From: Dyadobacter sp. CY356
Lineage (GTDB): Bacteria > Bacteroidota > Bacteroidia > Cytophagales > Spirosomataceae
Direction of reading: 5' to 3'
Assembly (NCBI RefSeq): GCF_021440195.1
Contig: NZ_JAJTSZ010000004.1
Span: forward strand, 310,001 to 374,000
Length of the DNA stretch: 64,000 bases
Part shown: piece by piece, positions 35,059 to 43,763 of the stretch
How positions within the stretch are numbered: the stretch's first letter is position 1
Layout of the letters: the number at the start of each line of letters is the position of its first letter
The notes under the pieces: model-generated
Told to the model about the DNA's origin: nothing
The model's input: the letters and a program-made list of their open reading frames with translations, nothing else
The model's database searches: none
Position numbers and translations under genes: made by a program

Positions 35059-36729
35059 TTAAACTGCTTTCAAATCTTCAAATGAATTTTCTTTTGTACC
35101 AAATTCAACAAACTTTCCTGCTTTCAGATAGCGCTGGTAAAGCTTTTCATATATTAAAGCGGTTTCAGGCCTTGGATAATATGTTGTATCAAAACCGGAG
35201 TTCATGGCTTGCTGGGCTTCGGAAAGTGTCTTATGAATGCCACTGGCAACCGCAGCAAACATGGCTGCTCCAAGTGCACAGGCCTGATCTGATGATACCA
35301 CTTTAATTGGCATGTTCATCACATCAGCCAAAGTCTGCATCACAAAACCGGATTTTTTTGCGACCCCACCAATGGCAATAACTTCACGAATAGGCACCCC
35401 CTCCCGTACGAAACGATCAGCAATACTTTTTGAACCGTAAGCAGTTGCTTCAACGAGTGCTTTGAAAACAGCCGCTGCATCACTCGCAAGATTTAGCCCC
35501 AGAATTGCCCCTTTCAAGGTATGATTGGCATCAGGCGTACGCCGGCCGTTGAGCCAGTCTATGGCCACAATGTCATTTTCAGTTACGGGCAGCTGGGCTG
35601 CCTGTGATGACAAATGTGGAAGCAGTTTTTCAGAAAGTTCTTTGGCCGCGCTTTCTCCCAAAATCCCGGCAACAGGCGTAGTAATGAGTTTGGCAAACCA
35701 GGCATATATGTCTCCAAAACCCGATTGTCCGGCCTCCATACCCAACATGCCTGGCACGATCGAGCCATCAACCTGACCACAAATTCCCTGTATCAGCAAA
35801 TGACCGATTTCTTCATTTGGAGCCACCAGCATATCGCAGGTTGAAGTTCCGATTACTTTGCAAAGTGCATAAGGTTCGATTAAGGCTCCCACCGCACCCA
35901 TGTGACAATCAAATGCGCCGACACCAATAGTTACATCCAACGGAATACCCAATTTTTCCGCCCACTGAGCAGAAATGGTTCCCATCGGTTTATCAGATGT
36001 TTCTGTTTTTGAAAAAAGCCGGTCACGAATTCCTGCTAAAAGCGGATCCAGCGCAACGAAAAACTCTTCCGACGGAAGTCCGTCAAATTCATTATGCCAT
36101 AACGCTTTATGCCCTGCCGCACAGCGCGACCGGTGCATGGTTAACGGATCAGTATTCCCAGTTAGTTCCGCTGAAATCCAGTCGCAGTGCTCAACCCATG
36201 AAAATGCTGCATCACGTACCTTTTCATCGATCCTTAACGTTTTTAATATTTTTGACCAAAACCATTCGGATGAATAAATTCCTCCCACGTATTTGGTATA
36301 ATCTGTATCCCAGTGATGCGCAAGATGATTAATTTCTTCTGCCTCAGCGTTCGCAGTATGATCTTTCCAAAGAATAAACATCCCATTCGGATTCTCAGCA
36401 AATTCAGGCAGAAGTGATAGCGGCGTACCATTTCTATCTACCGCCACAGGAGTGGATCCTGTTGTATCTATTGAAATTCCGGTCACGTTTTCACGAACCT
36501 CCGCACCGGCATTTTTTAATGCATCAGTTACGCAAGATTCCAGTCCTTCGAGATAATCCAGCGGATGCTGCCTGAATCGGGAAATGGCTGGATCGCAATA
36601 TCTTCCTTCTTTCCATCTTTTGTATTCATGCACAGCCGTGCCCGCTGTTTCTCCGGTATGCGCATTTACAACCAACGCCCGAACCGAATCGGTACCATAA
36701 TCAATACCTATAACGTACTTATTTTTCAT
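35059..36729 (-). CDS. araB: L-ribulokinase, FGGY family
   Basis: 556 residues from ATG at 36727-36729; a TTG two codons upstream is less likely. N-terminal phosphate-binding GIDYGTDSVRALVV (about 6-19), GVGAFDCHMGAVGA near residue 282, and C-terminal IAIGGVAKKSGF near 447. It phosphorylates L-ribulose with ATP. Length and motifs fit AraB rather than xylulokinase. First catabolic gene after the AraR-type regulator. Confidence 0.92.
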   Translation of the reverse strand: MKNKYVIGIDYGTDSVRALVVNAHTGETAGTAVHEYKRWKEGRYCDPAISRFRQHPLDYLEGLESCVTDALKNAGAEVRENVTGISIDTTGSTPVAVDRNGTPLSLLPEFAENPNGMFILWKDHTANAEAEEINHLAHHWDTDYTKYVGGIYSSEWFWSKILKTLRIDEKVRDAAFSWVEHCDWISAELTGNTDPLTMHRSRCAAGHKALWHNEFDGLPSEEFFVALDPLLAGIRDRLFSKTETSDKPMGTISAQWAEKLGIPLDVTIGVGAFDCHMGAVGALIEPYALCKVIGTSTCDMLVAPNEEIGHLLIQGICGQVDGSIVPGMLGMEAGQSGFGDIYAWFAKLITTPVAGILGESAAKELSEKLLPHLSSQAAQLPVTENDIVAIDWLNGRRTPDANHTLKGAILGLNLASDAAAVFKALVEATAYGSKSIADRFVREGVPIREVIAIGGVAKKSGFVMQTLADVMNMPIKVVSSDQACALGAAMFAAVASGIHKTLSEAQQAMNSGFDTTYYPRPETALIYEKLYQRYLKAGKFVEFGTKENSFEDLKAV

Positions 36730-36867
36730 ATGCAAGACTGCTGAAATACTTTAAAGTTCAGGATAAATATATTTTCAAATAGGGATGATCTTGAAAGTTC
36801 TGCCTGCAAACAGTAGAATCGTTCAACAACTATGATTAATCGGTTTGTAAATGTAATATATTTTATT

Positions 36868-36890
36868 TATAGTGTATATGTGACACAATT
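36868..36890. promoter_or_regulatory. Candidate AraR operator between araR and araB
   Basis: A GTGT...ACAC dyad (36872-36875 and 36883-36886), in a 23-nt stretch that contains AATTGTGT on the minus strand. The same AATTGTGT octamer occurs upstream of araR near 37724. The short dyad and one repeat of the half-site are the only evidence. Confidence 0.3.
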
Positions 36891-36936
36891 AAAATTACAT
36901 TTATTGCGTCTTTCAATTTCAAAATTCACCCTTCAA

Positions 36937-37647
36937 TTAAATTTTAACAGGTTTCATTGAATCCGGCATGAAGTTCCAGAAAGCGTGAAATTTCTCTTTA
37001 TAACGAATGGTATCAAGCTTATACAATGTCGCTTTTTTGGTGGTAGAATTACTGTTCTTACAACCAGTATCGATCAGCAAACCTGTTGAAAGCAGTTTTC
37101 TACTGAAATTCCGCCGGTCGAGCGGTGTGTTATAAATCGCTTCGTATAACTTTTGCAACTGTGGAATTGTAAAAAGCTCCGGTAATAGTTCAAACCCTAT
37201 CGGATGCAGTGCCGCCTTATAACGCAGGTGCTCAATAGCCCGGCTGACCATATCATCATGGTCAAAAATCAATCCTGGAAGCTGATCAAGACTGATCCAG
37301 GAAGCATTGTGACTTTTTACAGCTTCGGAATCATGTTCTTCAATTTGTATCAAAGCAAAAAAAACGACCGATACGGTTCTTTCTGCCGGATCGCGCTTTA
37401 CCTTCCCGAATGTTTCAAGCTGCTCAACATAAATGTTTTTTAATCCGGTGAGATCGTAAATAATTCTGCCCGCCCCTACTTCAAGATCTTCATCCTCTCT
37501 GAGAAAACCGCCCATGAGTGACCATTTCCCCATTTCCGGTTCCAGATTTCGCTTTACGAGGAGTAGTTTTATATCCTTTCCGTCAAAACCAAAAATGATA
37601 CAATCAATAGCAAGCAGAATGCGCGAAGTGACGGGATACCTGTACAT
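36937..37647 (-). CDS. araR: Nudix-type transcriptional regulator of arabinose utilisation
   Basis: 236 residues. The N-terminal Nudix-fold domain (about 5-145) contains the box region GGFLREDEDLEVGAGRIIYDLTGL (about residues 46-69). Here the catalytic R-E-U-x-E-E core reads R-I-I-Y-D-L, so catalysis is unlikely. A C-terminal winged-helix domain follows (about 155-225: FTIPQLQKLYEAIYN, DRRNFSRKLLSTGLL). This matches the AraR regulators described in Bacteroides, where the Nudix domain senses arabinose and the wing binds DNA. It lies directly before araB on the same strand, 207 nt away. Confidence 0.88.
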   Translation of the reverse strand: MYRYPVTSRILLAIDCIIFGFDGKDIKLLLVKRNLEPEMGKWSLMGGFLREDEDLEVGAGRIIYDLTGLKNIYVEQLETFGKVKRDPAERTVSVVFFALIQIEEHDSEAVKSHNASWISLDQLPGLIFDHDDMVSRAIEHLRYKAALHPIGFELLPELFTIPQLQKLYEAIYNTPLDRRNFSRKLLSTGLLIDTGCKNSNSTTKKATLYKLDTIRYKEKFHAFWNFMPDSMKPVKI

Positions 37648-37853
37648 AAAAAATTAAACGTAATACTTCTGATAGATTGGGTGGGCAAAATACAACTTCT
37701 CACTTGGTTAGTACTAAATTGTGTAAAATTTTTAACTTTATTAACTTTTTGTTATCAAAAAACAAAAAATCAAAGTGATTACTTAACTTTCAAGTGAAGT
37801 GTTTGAGCAAATTTAGGCTGATTTTTGTTAAAAGTTTCTTACCTTAATTTACA

Positions 37854-38459
37854 ATGATTAAGGCCTTGAAAATCATGAGCCAGTTGTACCTTACCTATTC
37901 TGATGAAAATATTCTCGAACTGATTGGTCAGGACGACGAACTTGCATTTGGTGAGCTCTACGAACGGTATTTCAAGGTTTTGTTCAATTATGTTTATTCC
38001 AAAGTTGGTGATCAGTTTTCAGCGCAGGAAATTGTTCAGGAATTGTTTGTAAATATCTGGCAGCAGCGTCAAAAAAATCAGATCCAGACTTGCCGTCCCT
38101 TTCTTTTTGCTGTCGCAAAGAAATCCATAATCAATTTTTACAGGAAGGAATTTACCAGAAAACATCATTACAACCAGTGGGAAATTCAGGCATCCACCAT
38201 TTCCGAATTGACAGACCAGACCGTTCTTACGGCAGATCTTCAAAATAAATATGAACGTGCACTTGATATGTTACCTGCCAAATGCCGGGAAGTTTTCGTC
38301 AGAAGTCGCCAGGGACTGACCAATCGTGAAATTGCAGCTGAACTGATTATTTCTGAAAAAACTGTTGAACAGCATATTACAAAGGCTCTCCGCATTTTAA
38401 GACAACATTTGAAAGAACATCTTGCTTACCTGATAATTTTTTATCAATTATTTTTATAA
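37854..38459 (+). CDS. ECF sigma factor of the first SusCD locus
   Basis: 201 residues. Region 2 (about 20-90): FGELYERYFKVLFNYVYS and AQEIVQELFVNIW. Region 4 (about 130-190): LDMLPAKCREVFVRSRQGLTNREIAAEL...KTVEQHITKALRILRQHL. An internal Met at codon 8 (37875) is a possible start. It directs RNA polymerase to promoters released by its anti-sigma partner. The FecR-type partner, normally next, is 4.2 kb downstream here. The C-terminal tail (LAYLIIFYQLFL) is hydrophobic. Confidence 0.92.
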   Translation: MIKALKIMSQLYLTYSDENILELIGQDDELAFGELYERYFKVLFNYVYSKVGDQFSAQEIVQELFVNIWQQRQKNQIQTCRPFLFAVAKKSIINFYRKEFTRKHHYNQWEIQASTISELTDQTVLTADLQNKYERALDMLPAKCREVFVRSRQGLTNREIAAELIISEKTVEQHITKALRILRQHLKEHLAYLIIFYQLFL

Positions 38460-38464
38460 CCCGG

Positions 38465-38493
38465 CTAAGGGTAATTTCTCTCACACACGACTT
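38465..38493 (+). promoter_or_regulatory. Candidate ECF-sigma promoter before the phosphatase gene
   Basis: CTAAGGGTAA, 12 nt, ACGACTT. The same two words with the same 12-nt gap recur at 42609-42637 before fecR. Read as -35 (TAAGGG) and -10 (CGACTT), the spacer is 16 nt, typical for ECF promoters. It lies 57 nt upstream of the phosphatase ATG. Confidence 0.5.
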
Positions 38494-38549
38494 TTATTCG
38501 AAACTAATATTTATCCAATTTTCGTTCAGACAGAACGTCTTTCCCTTTT

Positions 38550-40388
38550 ATGAAGTTTATAATTCCAGCAATCCTTTCCGCTTTTCTTTTTGTTAATCAG
38601 GCTGATGCACAAAGTCCCGTACATTATACCACCGCACAAGCCCATTCACACAACGACTACGAGCAGAACATCCCCTTTTTCAGAGCTTATTATCAGCAAT
38701 TTGGTTCAATTGAAGCAGATATTTTTCTAAAAAATGACAGCATTTTTGTGGCGCATGATCAAAAATATATTACTTCAAAAAATACGTTTGACGCTCTGTA
38801 TTTAAAACCAATCCTTGATCAGATCGAGAAAAATAAAGGAAGTATTTATCCCGATAAAAGTCTTGGCCTGCAGTTACTGATCGATTTGAAGACGCCTGGC
38901 AAAGAAACCATTCCGGCCCTGATAAAAATACTCAAACCGCATACCAATATTTTTTATCCAAAAGGTCCCGTAAAACTTGTTTTAAGCGGTGATGTGCCAC
39001 CTCCACAGGAATTTGATCAATACCCTGATTATCTGTTTTTTGACGGACGACCAGAAGTTCAGTATACCAAAGCACAACTGGAAAAAGTTGGGCTGATCAG
39101 TCAGGATTTTGCAAAATATACGCATTGGAACGGTAAAGGTGTTTTGGTAAAAAGTGAGAAAGACGCCATTCAGGCTGTTATAAAAAAGGTGCATGACCAG
39201 GGTAAAAAAGTGCGTCTATGGGCAACGCCGGACAATGTGAATGCCTGGAAAATGCTGATGAATCTGGGGCTGGATTATCTTAACACGGATAAGGTTGAAG
39301 AATTGGGTCCTTATTTGAGAAACCGTCCGGATGCAGAATTTACCGCTGACAAAATACAGCCGCTCTACAAACCGACTTATCGTAATAATGATAAGCAGTC
39401 AAAAGTCAAAAATGTAATTTTACTTATTGGTGATGGTATGGGGCTGACACAGATTTATTCCGGGGTAACAGCTAACCGCGGAGAACTCAATCTAACCAGA
39501 TTTCTAAATATCGGTTTTTCCAAAACCAGTGCTGCTGATAGTTACATAACAGATTCTGCGGCTGGCGCAACAGCGATGGCCACCGGGAAAAAGACAAGAA
39601 ACAGAGCGATTGGCGTTGACACAAATAACGTTGCGCTGCCAACTTTGCCCGACAGAATCAAACCACTTGGTATTAAAACCGGACTCATCTCAGCCGGAAA
39701 TATTGTTGACGCTACACCAGCTGCCTTTTTCGCACACCGTTCCGACAGGAGTATGGAAGCGTTAATAGCCCATGATTATCTGAGATCACCTGTCGAGGTT
39801 CTGATTGGAGGCGGAGCACCACTTTTTGACAAAGAAAAGATTTCTGATTCACTTCGCATAAAGGGAATTCAGTATTCAAATAAATGGCAGGATTTGAATA
39901 CCTTGAAAACTCCGTTTGTACTATTAGATGATTCCAAAACAGTATCCATTCTGAATGGTCGTGGTAATTTCCTTACCGAAGCTTTCACAAAAGCGCAGCA
40001 ATCGCTGTCCAAAAACGAAAAAGGATTTTTCATGATGGCCGAAGGCGCACAGATTGACTACGGCGGACACGCCAATAAGGTCCCATACGTTGTGACGGAA
40101 ATGCTTGATTTCGACCAGCTGATCGGAGAAGCCTTGCGTTTTGCCGATAGTAACGGTGAAACACTTGTGATCGTAACAGCGGATCATGAAACCGGCGGAT
40201 TGACTTTACTGGACGGTGATTTGAAAAAAGGATATGTCGACGGCCATTTCAGCACCAATGATCATACCTCTGTCATGGTTCCCGTCTTTGCGTATGGTCC
40301 GCATTCTATGGATTTTAGAGGAGTATATGAAAACACAGAAATTTATGAGAAGATATTGAAGGTTTTTAATAGGTATGGGAAGAAGTAG
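38550..40388 (+). CDS. Secreted GDPD/PI-PLC-like and alkaline phosphatase fusion
   Basis: 612 residues. Signal peptide 1-20 (ending ADAQ). Residues about 25-265 resemble the PI-PLC/glycerophosphodiester phosphodiesterase barrel (AHSHNDYEQNIPF, SIEADIFLKND, VAHDQKYI, LLIDLKTPG, ATPDNVNAWKML). Residues about 285-610 are an alkaline phosphatase: LLIGDGMGLTQIY (metal Asp), SYITDSAAGATAMATG (Ser nucleophile), GHANKV and TADHETGGL metal ligands. It could release phosphate from phosphodiesters in two steps in the periplasm. It lies downstream of the sigma factor, with the same strand and a candidate ECF promoter. Confidence 0.85.
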   Translation: MKFIIPAILSAFLFVNQADAQSPVHYTTAQAHSHNDYEQNIPFFRAYYQQFGSIEADIFLKNDSIFVAHDQKYITSKNTFDALYLKPILDQIEKNKGSIYPDKSLGLQLLIDLKTPGKETIPALIKILKPHTNIFYPKGPVKLVLSGDVPPPQEFDQYPDYLFFDGRPEVQYTKAQLEKVGLISQDFAKYTHWNGKGVLVKSEKDAIQAVIKKVHDQGKKVRLWATPDNVNAWKMLMNLGLDYLNTDKVEELGPYLRNRPDAEFTADKIQPLYKPTYRNNDKQSKVKNVILLIGDGMGLTQIYSGVTANRGELNLTRFLNIGFSKTSAADSYITDSAAGATAMATGKKTRNRAIGVDTNNVALPTLPDRIKPLGIKTGLISAGNIVDATPAAFFAHRSDRSMEALIAHDYLRSPVEVLIGGGAPLFDKEKISDSLRIKGIQYSNKWQDLNTLKTPFVLLDDSKTVSILNGRGNFLTEAFTKAQQSLSKNEKGFFMMAEGAQIDYGGHANKVPYVVTEMLDFDQLIGEALRFADSNGETLVIVTADHETGGLTLLDGDLKKGYVDGHFSTNDHTSVMVPVFAYGPHSMDFRGVYENTEIYEKILKVFNRYGKK

Positions 40389-40487
40389 TTATTTTATTTA
40401 AATTATTCAAATTCAGAATATTCCGCATTTAAAATTTTAAAGTTTTCAAAATACAGCTAACTTTAATAATTATCAAACCATAAGACC

Positions 40488-40724
40488 ATGCAACACACAT
40501 TTAGAGTAAATACGGAAAATTTGAATCAGGAATTTATCAAAAATATCCAATTGATCTTTGGTAAAAAAGAGATCTTAATCAATGTCACAGACCTGGAAAA
40601 TGACAAAATAATTGATCAGAGGGAGATCTATAAAAAGTCACTTGAAATAAGGGAAAGATTCAAGAACATGAAGATAGACCCCAATCTGGATCTTTCCTCT
40701 ATGGCAAATGATGTTAACCTGTGA
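40488..40724 (+). CDS. Antitoxin-like partner of PIN toxin
   Basis: 78 residues (starting MQHTFRVNTENLNQ), small and acidic/basic mixed, with a C-terminal half (EIYKKSLEIRERFKNMKIDPNLDLS) likely to form a toxin-binding helix. It precedes the PIN-domain gene with a 4-nt overlap (GTGA), the usual antitoxin-toxin order. The family is inferred from context; no DNA-binding motif is obvious. Confidence 0.65.
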   Translation: MQHTFRVNTENLNQEFIKNIQLIFGKKEILINVTDLENDKIIDQREIYKKSLEIRERFKNMKIDPNLDLSSMANDVNL

Positions 40725-41125
40725 TTTATTTTGACGCTGATGTTCTGATTCACTTTCTTCTGCCCCAGGATGTAGTGAAACATAAACAGGCTAATCATCT
40801 ATATCAATCGGCTACGGAAAAGAATCAATTTTTCATTTCTCTTTTATGTCTTCAGGAAATTGCTTTTGTTCTTCATAAATTAGGACAGAAATCGGAGGAT
40901 ATTGAAGCTATGCTTTACAATTTTTTATCTTCTCGGCCAGTATCATATGAAGTTTCCGATTTGCTCAGGGCGATTGAGTTGGGTAAACAAATTGGTTTCA
41001 ATAATACCAACGATTGTATTCATCTTGCTATTGCAGAAGCCTATTGTAATGAAATTTACACTTTTAATAAATCTGATTTTAAGCGCCTCCAAAACCTGAC
41101 GAAATTAAAAATCACCATACTATAA
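40721..41125 (+). CDS. vapC: PIN-domain ribonuclease toxin (VapC-like)
   Basis: 134 residues with a GTG start overlapping the antitoxin stop. PIN fold: acidic residues D5 and D7 in YFDADVLI, E46-type in LCLQEIAFVL, D98 region NTNDCIHLAIAE, and the C-terminal FNKSDF Asp. These make the metal-binding site of an RNase that cuts tRNA or mRNA. Coupled to the antitoxin. This pair lies between a sigma factor and its FecR partner, which is unusual. Confidence 0.85.
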   Translation: MIYFDADVLIHFLLPQDVVKHKQANHLYQSATEKNQFFISLLCLQEIAFVLHKLGQKSEDIEAMLYNFLSSRPVSYEVSDLLRAIELGKQIGFNNTNDCIHLAIAEAYCNEIYTFNKSDFKRLQNLTKLKITIL

Positions 41126-41134
41126 ATTTAAAAA

Positions 41135-41172
41135 GAGACAACCAGCCAGTTGATAACTTGTCTGGTTGTCTC
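41135..41172. terminator. Bidirectional terminator
   Basis: Perfect 11-bp stem (41135-41145 with 41162-41172), 16-nt loop. The minus strand continues TTTTT, stopping the amidohydrolase gene. On the plus strand it follows the PIN toxin gene. Confidence 0.8.
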
Positions 41173-41186
41173 CGTTTAAATTCCTC

Positions 41187-42467
41187 TTACTTCAACTTAT
41201 AAACCACCCCGTCCTTCATCACAAAAGTAACATTCATCATCACCGTCGGATCTGTTATCGGATCTGCATCAACGGCAATAATATCTGCCAGTTTTCCAAC
41301 TTCAACAGAACCAATCTGATCTTTCATGCTTAATATTTCAGAATTGGTACGTGTTGCCGCAAGCAGCGCTTCTGCCATCGGCATTCCGGCTTCGGTCATG
41401 TAAACAAATTCTTTGGCATTTTTTCCGTGTACATATACACCAGCGTCCGTTCCGAATCCAATCTTCACACCAGCTTTGTATGCTTTTGCGAAGGATTCCT
41501 GGATCATTTTCCCGGTTTCCAAAGCTTTTGGAACAACAAGCGGATGATAGTATCCCGGAATTTTGGCAGAATCCGAAGCTGTTTTTCCGGCAATAATGGT
41601 CGGAACCAGATATGCCCCTTTTTCCTTAAAAAGTTTGATACACTCGTCATCCAGAAATGAACCGTGTTCGATTGTCGTAACACCAGCGCGCAGTGCACGT
41701 TTCATACCTTCCGCTCCGTGTGCATGCGCCGCCACTTTCAGTCCATAATCATTAGCTGTTTCAATAAGTGCCTTTAATTCGTCCGGTTGAAACTGGGGAC
41801 CTTTTCCATTTTTGGCTATACTCAAAACACCGCCGGTCGCTGTGATTTTGATCCAGTCAACACCATCTTTGTAACGTTGACGAATGGCCTGACGCGCCTC
41901 ATCGGGACTATTGATCACACCATCCAAAGCAGCTGGCGGGAGTTGCAGTTCCGGTTTGATACCGTTTGACGGATCTCCATGTCCACCCGTAGTTGCAATG
42001 GTTTTTCCTGATGTAAGAATCCTTGGACCAGCAACCACTCCTCTGTTAATTGCATTCCGCAAAGCGATATTGGCACCGCTTCCACCCAGATCCCGAACTG
42101 TTGTGAATCCCGCCATCAAGGTTGTAACACCATTTTTTTGTGCATCAAAAGCGACGTCCGCCATATTCTGCTGAATTCGTTTTTGAAACTGATCTTTGCT
42201 CGTTTCACCTTCCAGATGTACATGCATATCAATCAGTCCGGGTAGCACGGTTTTATTTTTCAGGTCAATCACTTTATCTGCTGAAAGTGCTGGCGAGTAT
42301 CCGTTTTCAATGGAAACAATTTTATTTTTTTCAACAATCACAGTAACCGTGGGTCTGATCGCACCATTGGTACCATCAAACAAATTGCCGCAATAAATAA
42401 CCGTTCGTTGCGCGAATACACTGCTTACAGAAAAAACGGTAAGAAAAGTTAGGTAGATAAATTTCAT
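41187..42467 (-). CDS. Secreted metal-dependent amidohydrolase (imidazolonepropionase-like)
   Basis: 426 residues from ATG at 42465-42467, where the signal peptide MKFIYLTFLTVFSVSSVFAQ begins; the frame is open 28 codons further upstream without a signal. Metal-site motifs: GLIDMHVHLEG (HxH), KVAAHAHGAEG, TTIEHGSFLDD and IGFGTDAGVYVHG. Such exported amidohydrolases often act on peptides (Xaa-Pro or cyclic imides). Convergent with the TA pair and divergent from fecR. Confidence 0.85.
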   Translation of the reverse strand: MKFIYLTFLTVFSVSSVFAQRTVIYCGNLFDGTNGAIRPTVTVIVEKNKIVSIENGYSPALSADKVIDLKNKTVLPGLIDMHVHLEGETSKDQFQKRIQQNMADVAFDAQKNGVTTLMAGFTTVRDLGGSGANIALRNAINRGVVAGPRILTSGKTIATTGGHGDPSNGIKPELQLPPAALDGVINSPDEARQAIRQRYKDGVDWIKITATGGVLSIAKNGKGPQFQPDELKALIETANDYGLKVAAHAHGAEGMKRALRAGVTTIEHGSFLDDECIKLFKEKGAYLVPTIIAGKTASDSAKIPGYYHPLVVPKALETGKMIQESFAKAYKAGVKIGFGTDAGVYVHGKNAKEFVYMTEAGMPMAEALLAATRTNSEILSMKDQIGSVEVGKLADIIAVDADPITDPTVMMNVTFVMKDGVVYKLK

Positions 42468-42608
42468 AATAAGATGTTTTTGAGAAGAAATAGGGCTTTC
42501 CGTTGACAGTAAGTCACTGAACGTAAGTATTATAAACATACCGATTGACAAGGTAGAATCAAAATTTAAATTGGCTGTAAACCTTTATAAAAAATATTTT
42601 CAGAGCGA

Positions 42609-42637
42609 CTAAGGGTAAGCCTGTTTTCATACGACTT
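42609..42637 (+). promoter_or_regulatory. Candidate ECF-sigma promoter before fecR
   Basis: CTAAGGGTAA, 12 nt, ACGACTT, the same as the 38465-38493 element. It lies 28 nt upstream of the fecR ATG and would make the anti-sigma/SusCD unit dependent on the 37854 sigma factor. Confidence 0.5.
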
Positions 42638-42665
42638 GGTTTTAAAATAATAACTAAAACCCTGT

Positions 42666-43685
42666 ATGAATCAACCTGTCCCTTCTGCCTTCCTGTTGGA
42701 GAAATACCTTAATGATCAATGCACAGCTCAGGAAAAAGAACTGGTGGATAAATGGTATGCATCAATAAATGGCAAAACGGATTATCTGGATACCCTTTCT
42801 GATTCAGAACAGTCTCATTTACAGGAAGAAACATTCGAATATATACAAACGCAAATCCATAAAAGGGAAGTCAAAATAAAAACAATATCTCCAAATCTGA
42901 TCTGGTTAAGCGGTATAGCAGCTTCACTGCTGATCGGAATAGGATTTTATTTTTTTAGCCAGCGCGCTGAAATTACGACTCAAATTGCCTCTACTGATAC
43001 AAAAGAACAGAGCATCACAGACACAATTTATTTCCAAAATAATGAGCCGCGGATGGTCATGCATAAGCTCCCTGACGGAAGTTCGGTCTGGATGCATGCT
43101 GATGCCGCGATTTCCTACCCGAAGAATTTCCGGAAAGATAGAAGAAATGTGACGTTTAGCGGTGAAGGTTTTTTTGATATTGCTCACGATAAAACACGCC
43201 CTTTTCTGATTCAAAGTGGTGAGGTAAGAATAAGGGTATTAGGAACGCGATTCAATGTAAAGGCACGTGAAAATCAAAAAATGTTTGAGGTTTCAGTTGT
43301 TTCAGGAAGCGTGTCCGTCACAGCACCTGGTGAAAAACAGTCGCAGGAAATCGTACTGAAACCACAGCAAAAGGCATTTTTCGAGCCAAAAATGAAACGG
43401 CTTACATTTGTCGAGATACCGCTGATTCAAACTAAAAAAGAGATTTTCGAACCTGTGACCATTGTGTTTGAGGAAACACCGCTTGCTTCGGTCATTTCTC
43501 AGCTCGAACAACGTTTTGAAACACATATCCACCTGGTTAACCCGGCAATGCTCAGCTGCAAATTAACAGCAGATTTTGAGCAGCAGCCTTTGCCGGTTAT
43601 TCTGGAAATGCTTTGTACCTCATTGGAAGCGAGTTATACCATGTCGGAAAACACCATATTGATTGATGGAAAATCTTGTAAATAA
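42666..43685 (+). CDS. FecR-type anti-sigma factor
   Basis: 339 residues. A cytoplasmic N-terminal sigma-binding helix region (1-75), one membrane helix (about 78-97, LIWLSGIAASLLIGIGFYFF), a FecR domain (about 125-230: LPDGSSVWMHADAAISYP, FSGEGFFDIAHDK, VRVLGTRFNVKA) and a C-terminal DUF4974-like domain (about 260-335). In the periplasm it senses the SusC receptor's N-terminal signal domain and in the cytoplasm holds the sigma factor. It is the partner of the 37854 sigma factor by family and order, though 4.2 kb away. Confidence 0.9.
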   Translation: MNQPVPSAFLLEKYLNDQCTAQEKELVDKWYASINGKTDYLDTLSDSEQSHLQEETFEYIQTQIHKREVKIKTISPNLIWLSGIAASLLIGIGFYFFSQRAEITTQIASTDTKEQSITDTIYFQNNEPRMVMHKLPDGSSVWMHADAAISYPKNFRKDRRNVTFSGEGFFDIAHDKTRPFLIQSGEVRIRVLGTRFNVKARENQKMFEVSVVSGSVSVTAPGEKQSQEIVLKPQQKAFFEPKMKRLTFVEIPLIQTKKEIFEPVTIVFEETPLASVISQLEQRFETHIHLVNPAMLSCKLTADFEQQPLPVILEMLCTSLEASYTMSENTILIDGKSCK

Positions 43686-43724
43686 ATTTCATAACGTGCT
43701 TACTTAACCCAAACCACCAAACCG

Positions 43725-43754
43725 ATGAAAAAAGATTTTACTATTCCGCCCTGA
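43725..43754 (+). other. Nine-codon leader ORF before susC
   Basis: ATG at 43725 followed by nine sense codons (MKKDFTIPP) and TGA at 43752-43754. It lies between fecR and susC and ends about 18 nt before a GC-rich hairpin (43772-43797). The Pro-Pro end could stall ribosomes. Too short to judge as coding; listed for its position. Confidence 0.3.
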
Positions 43755-43763
43755 CCTTGCGAG

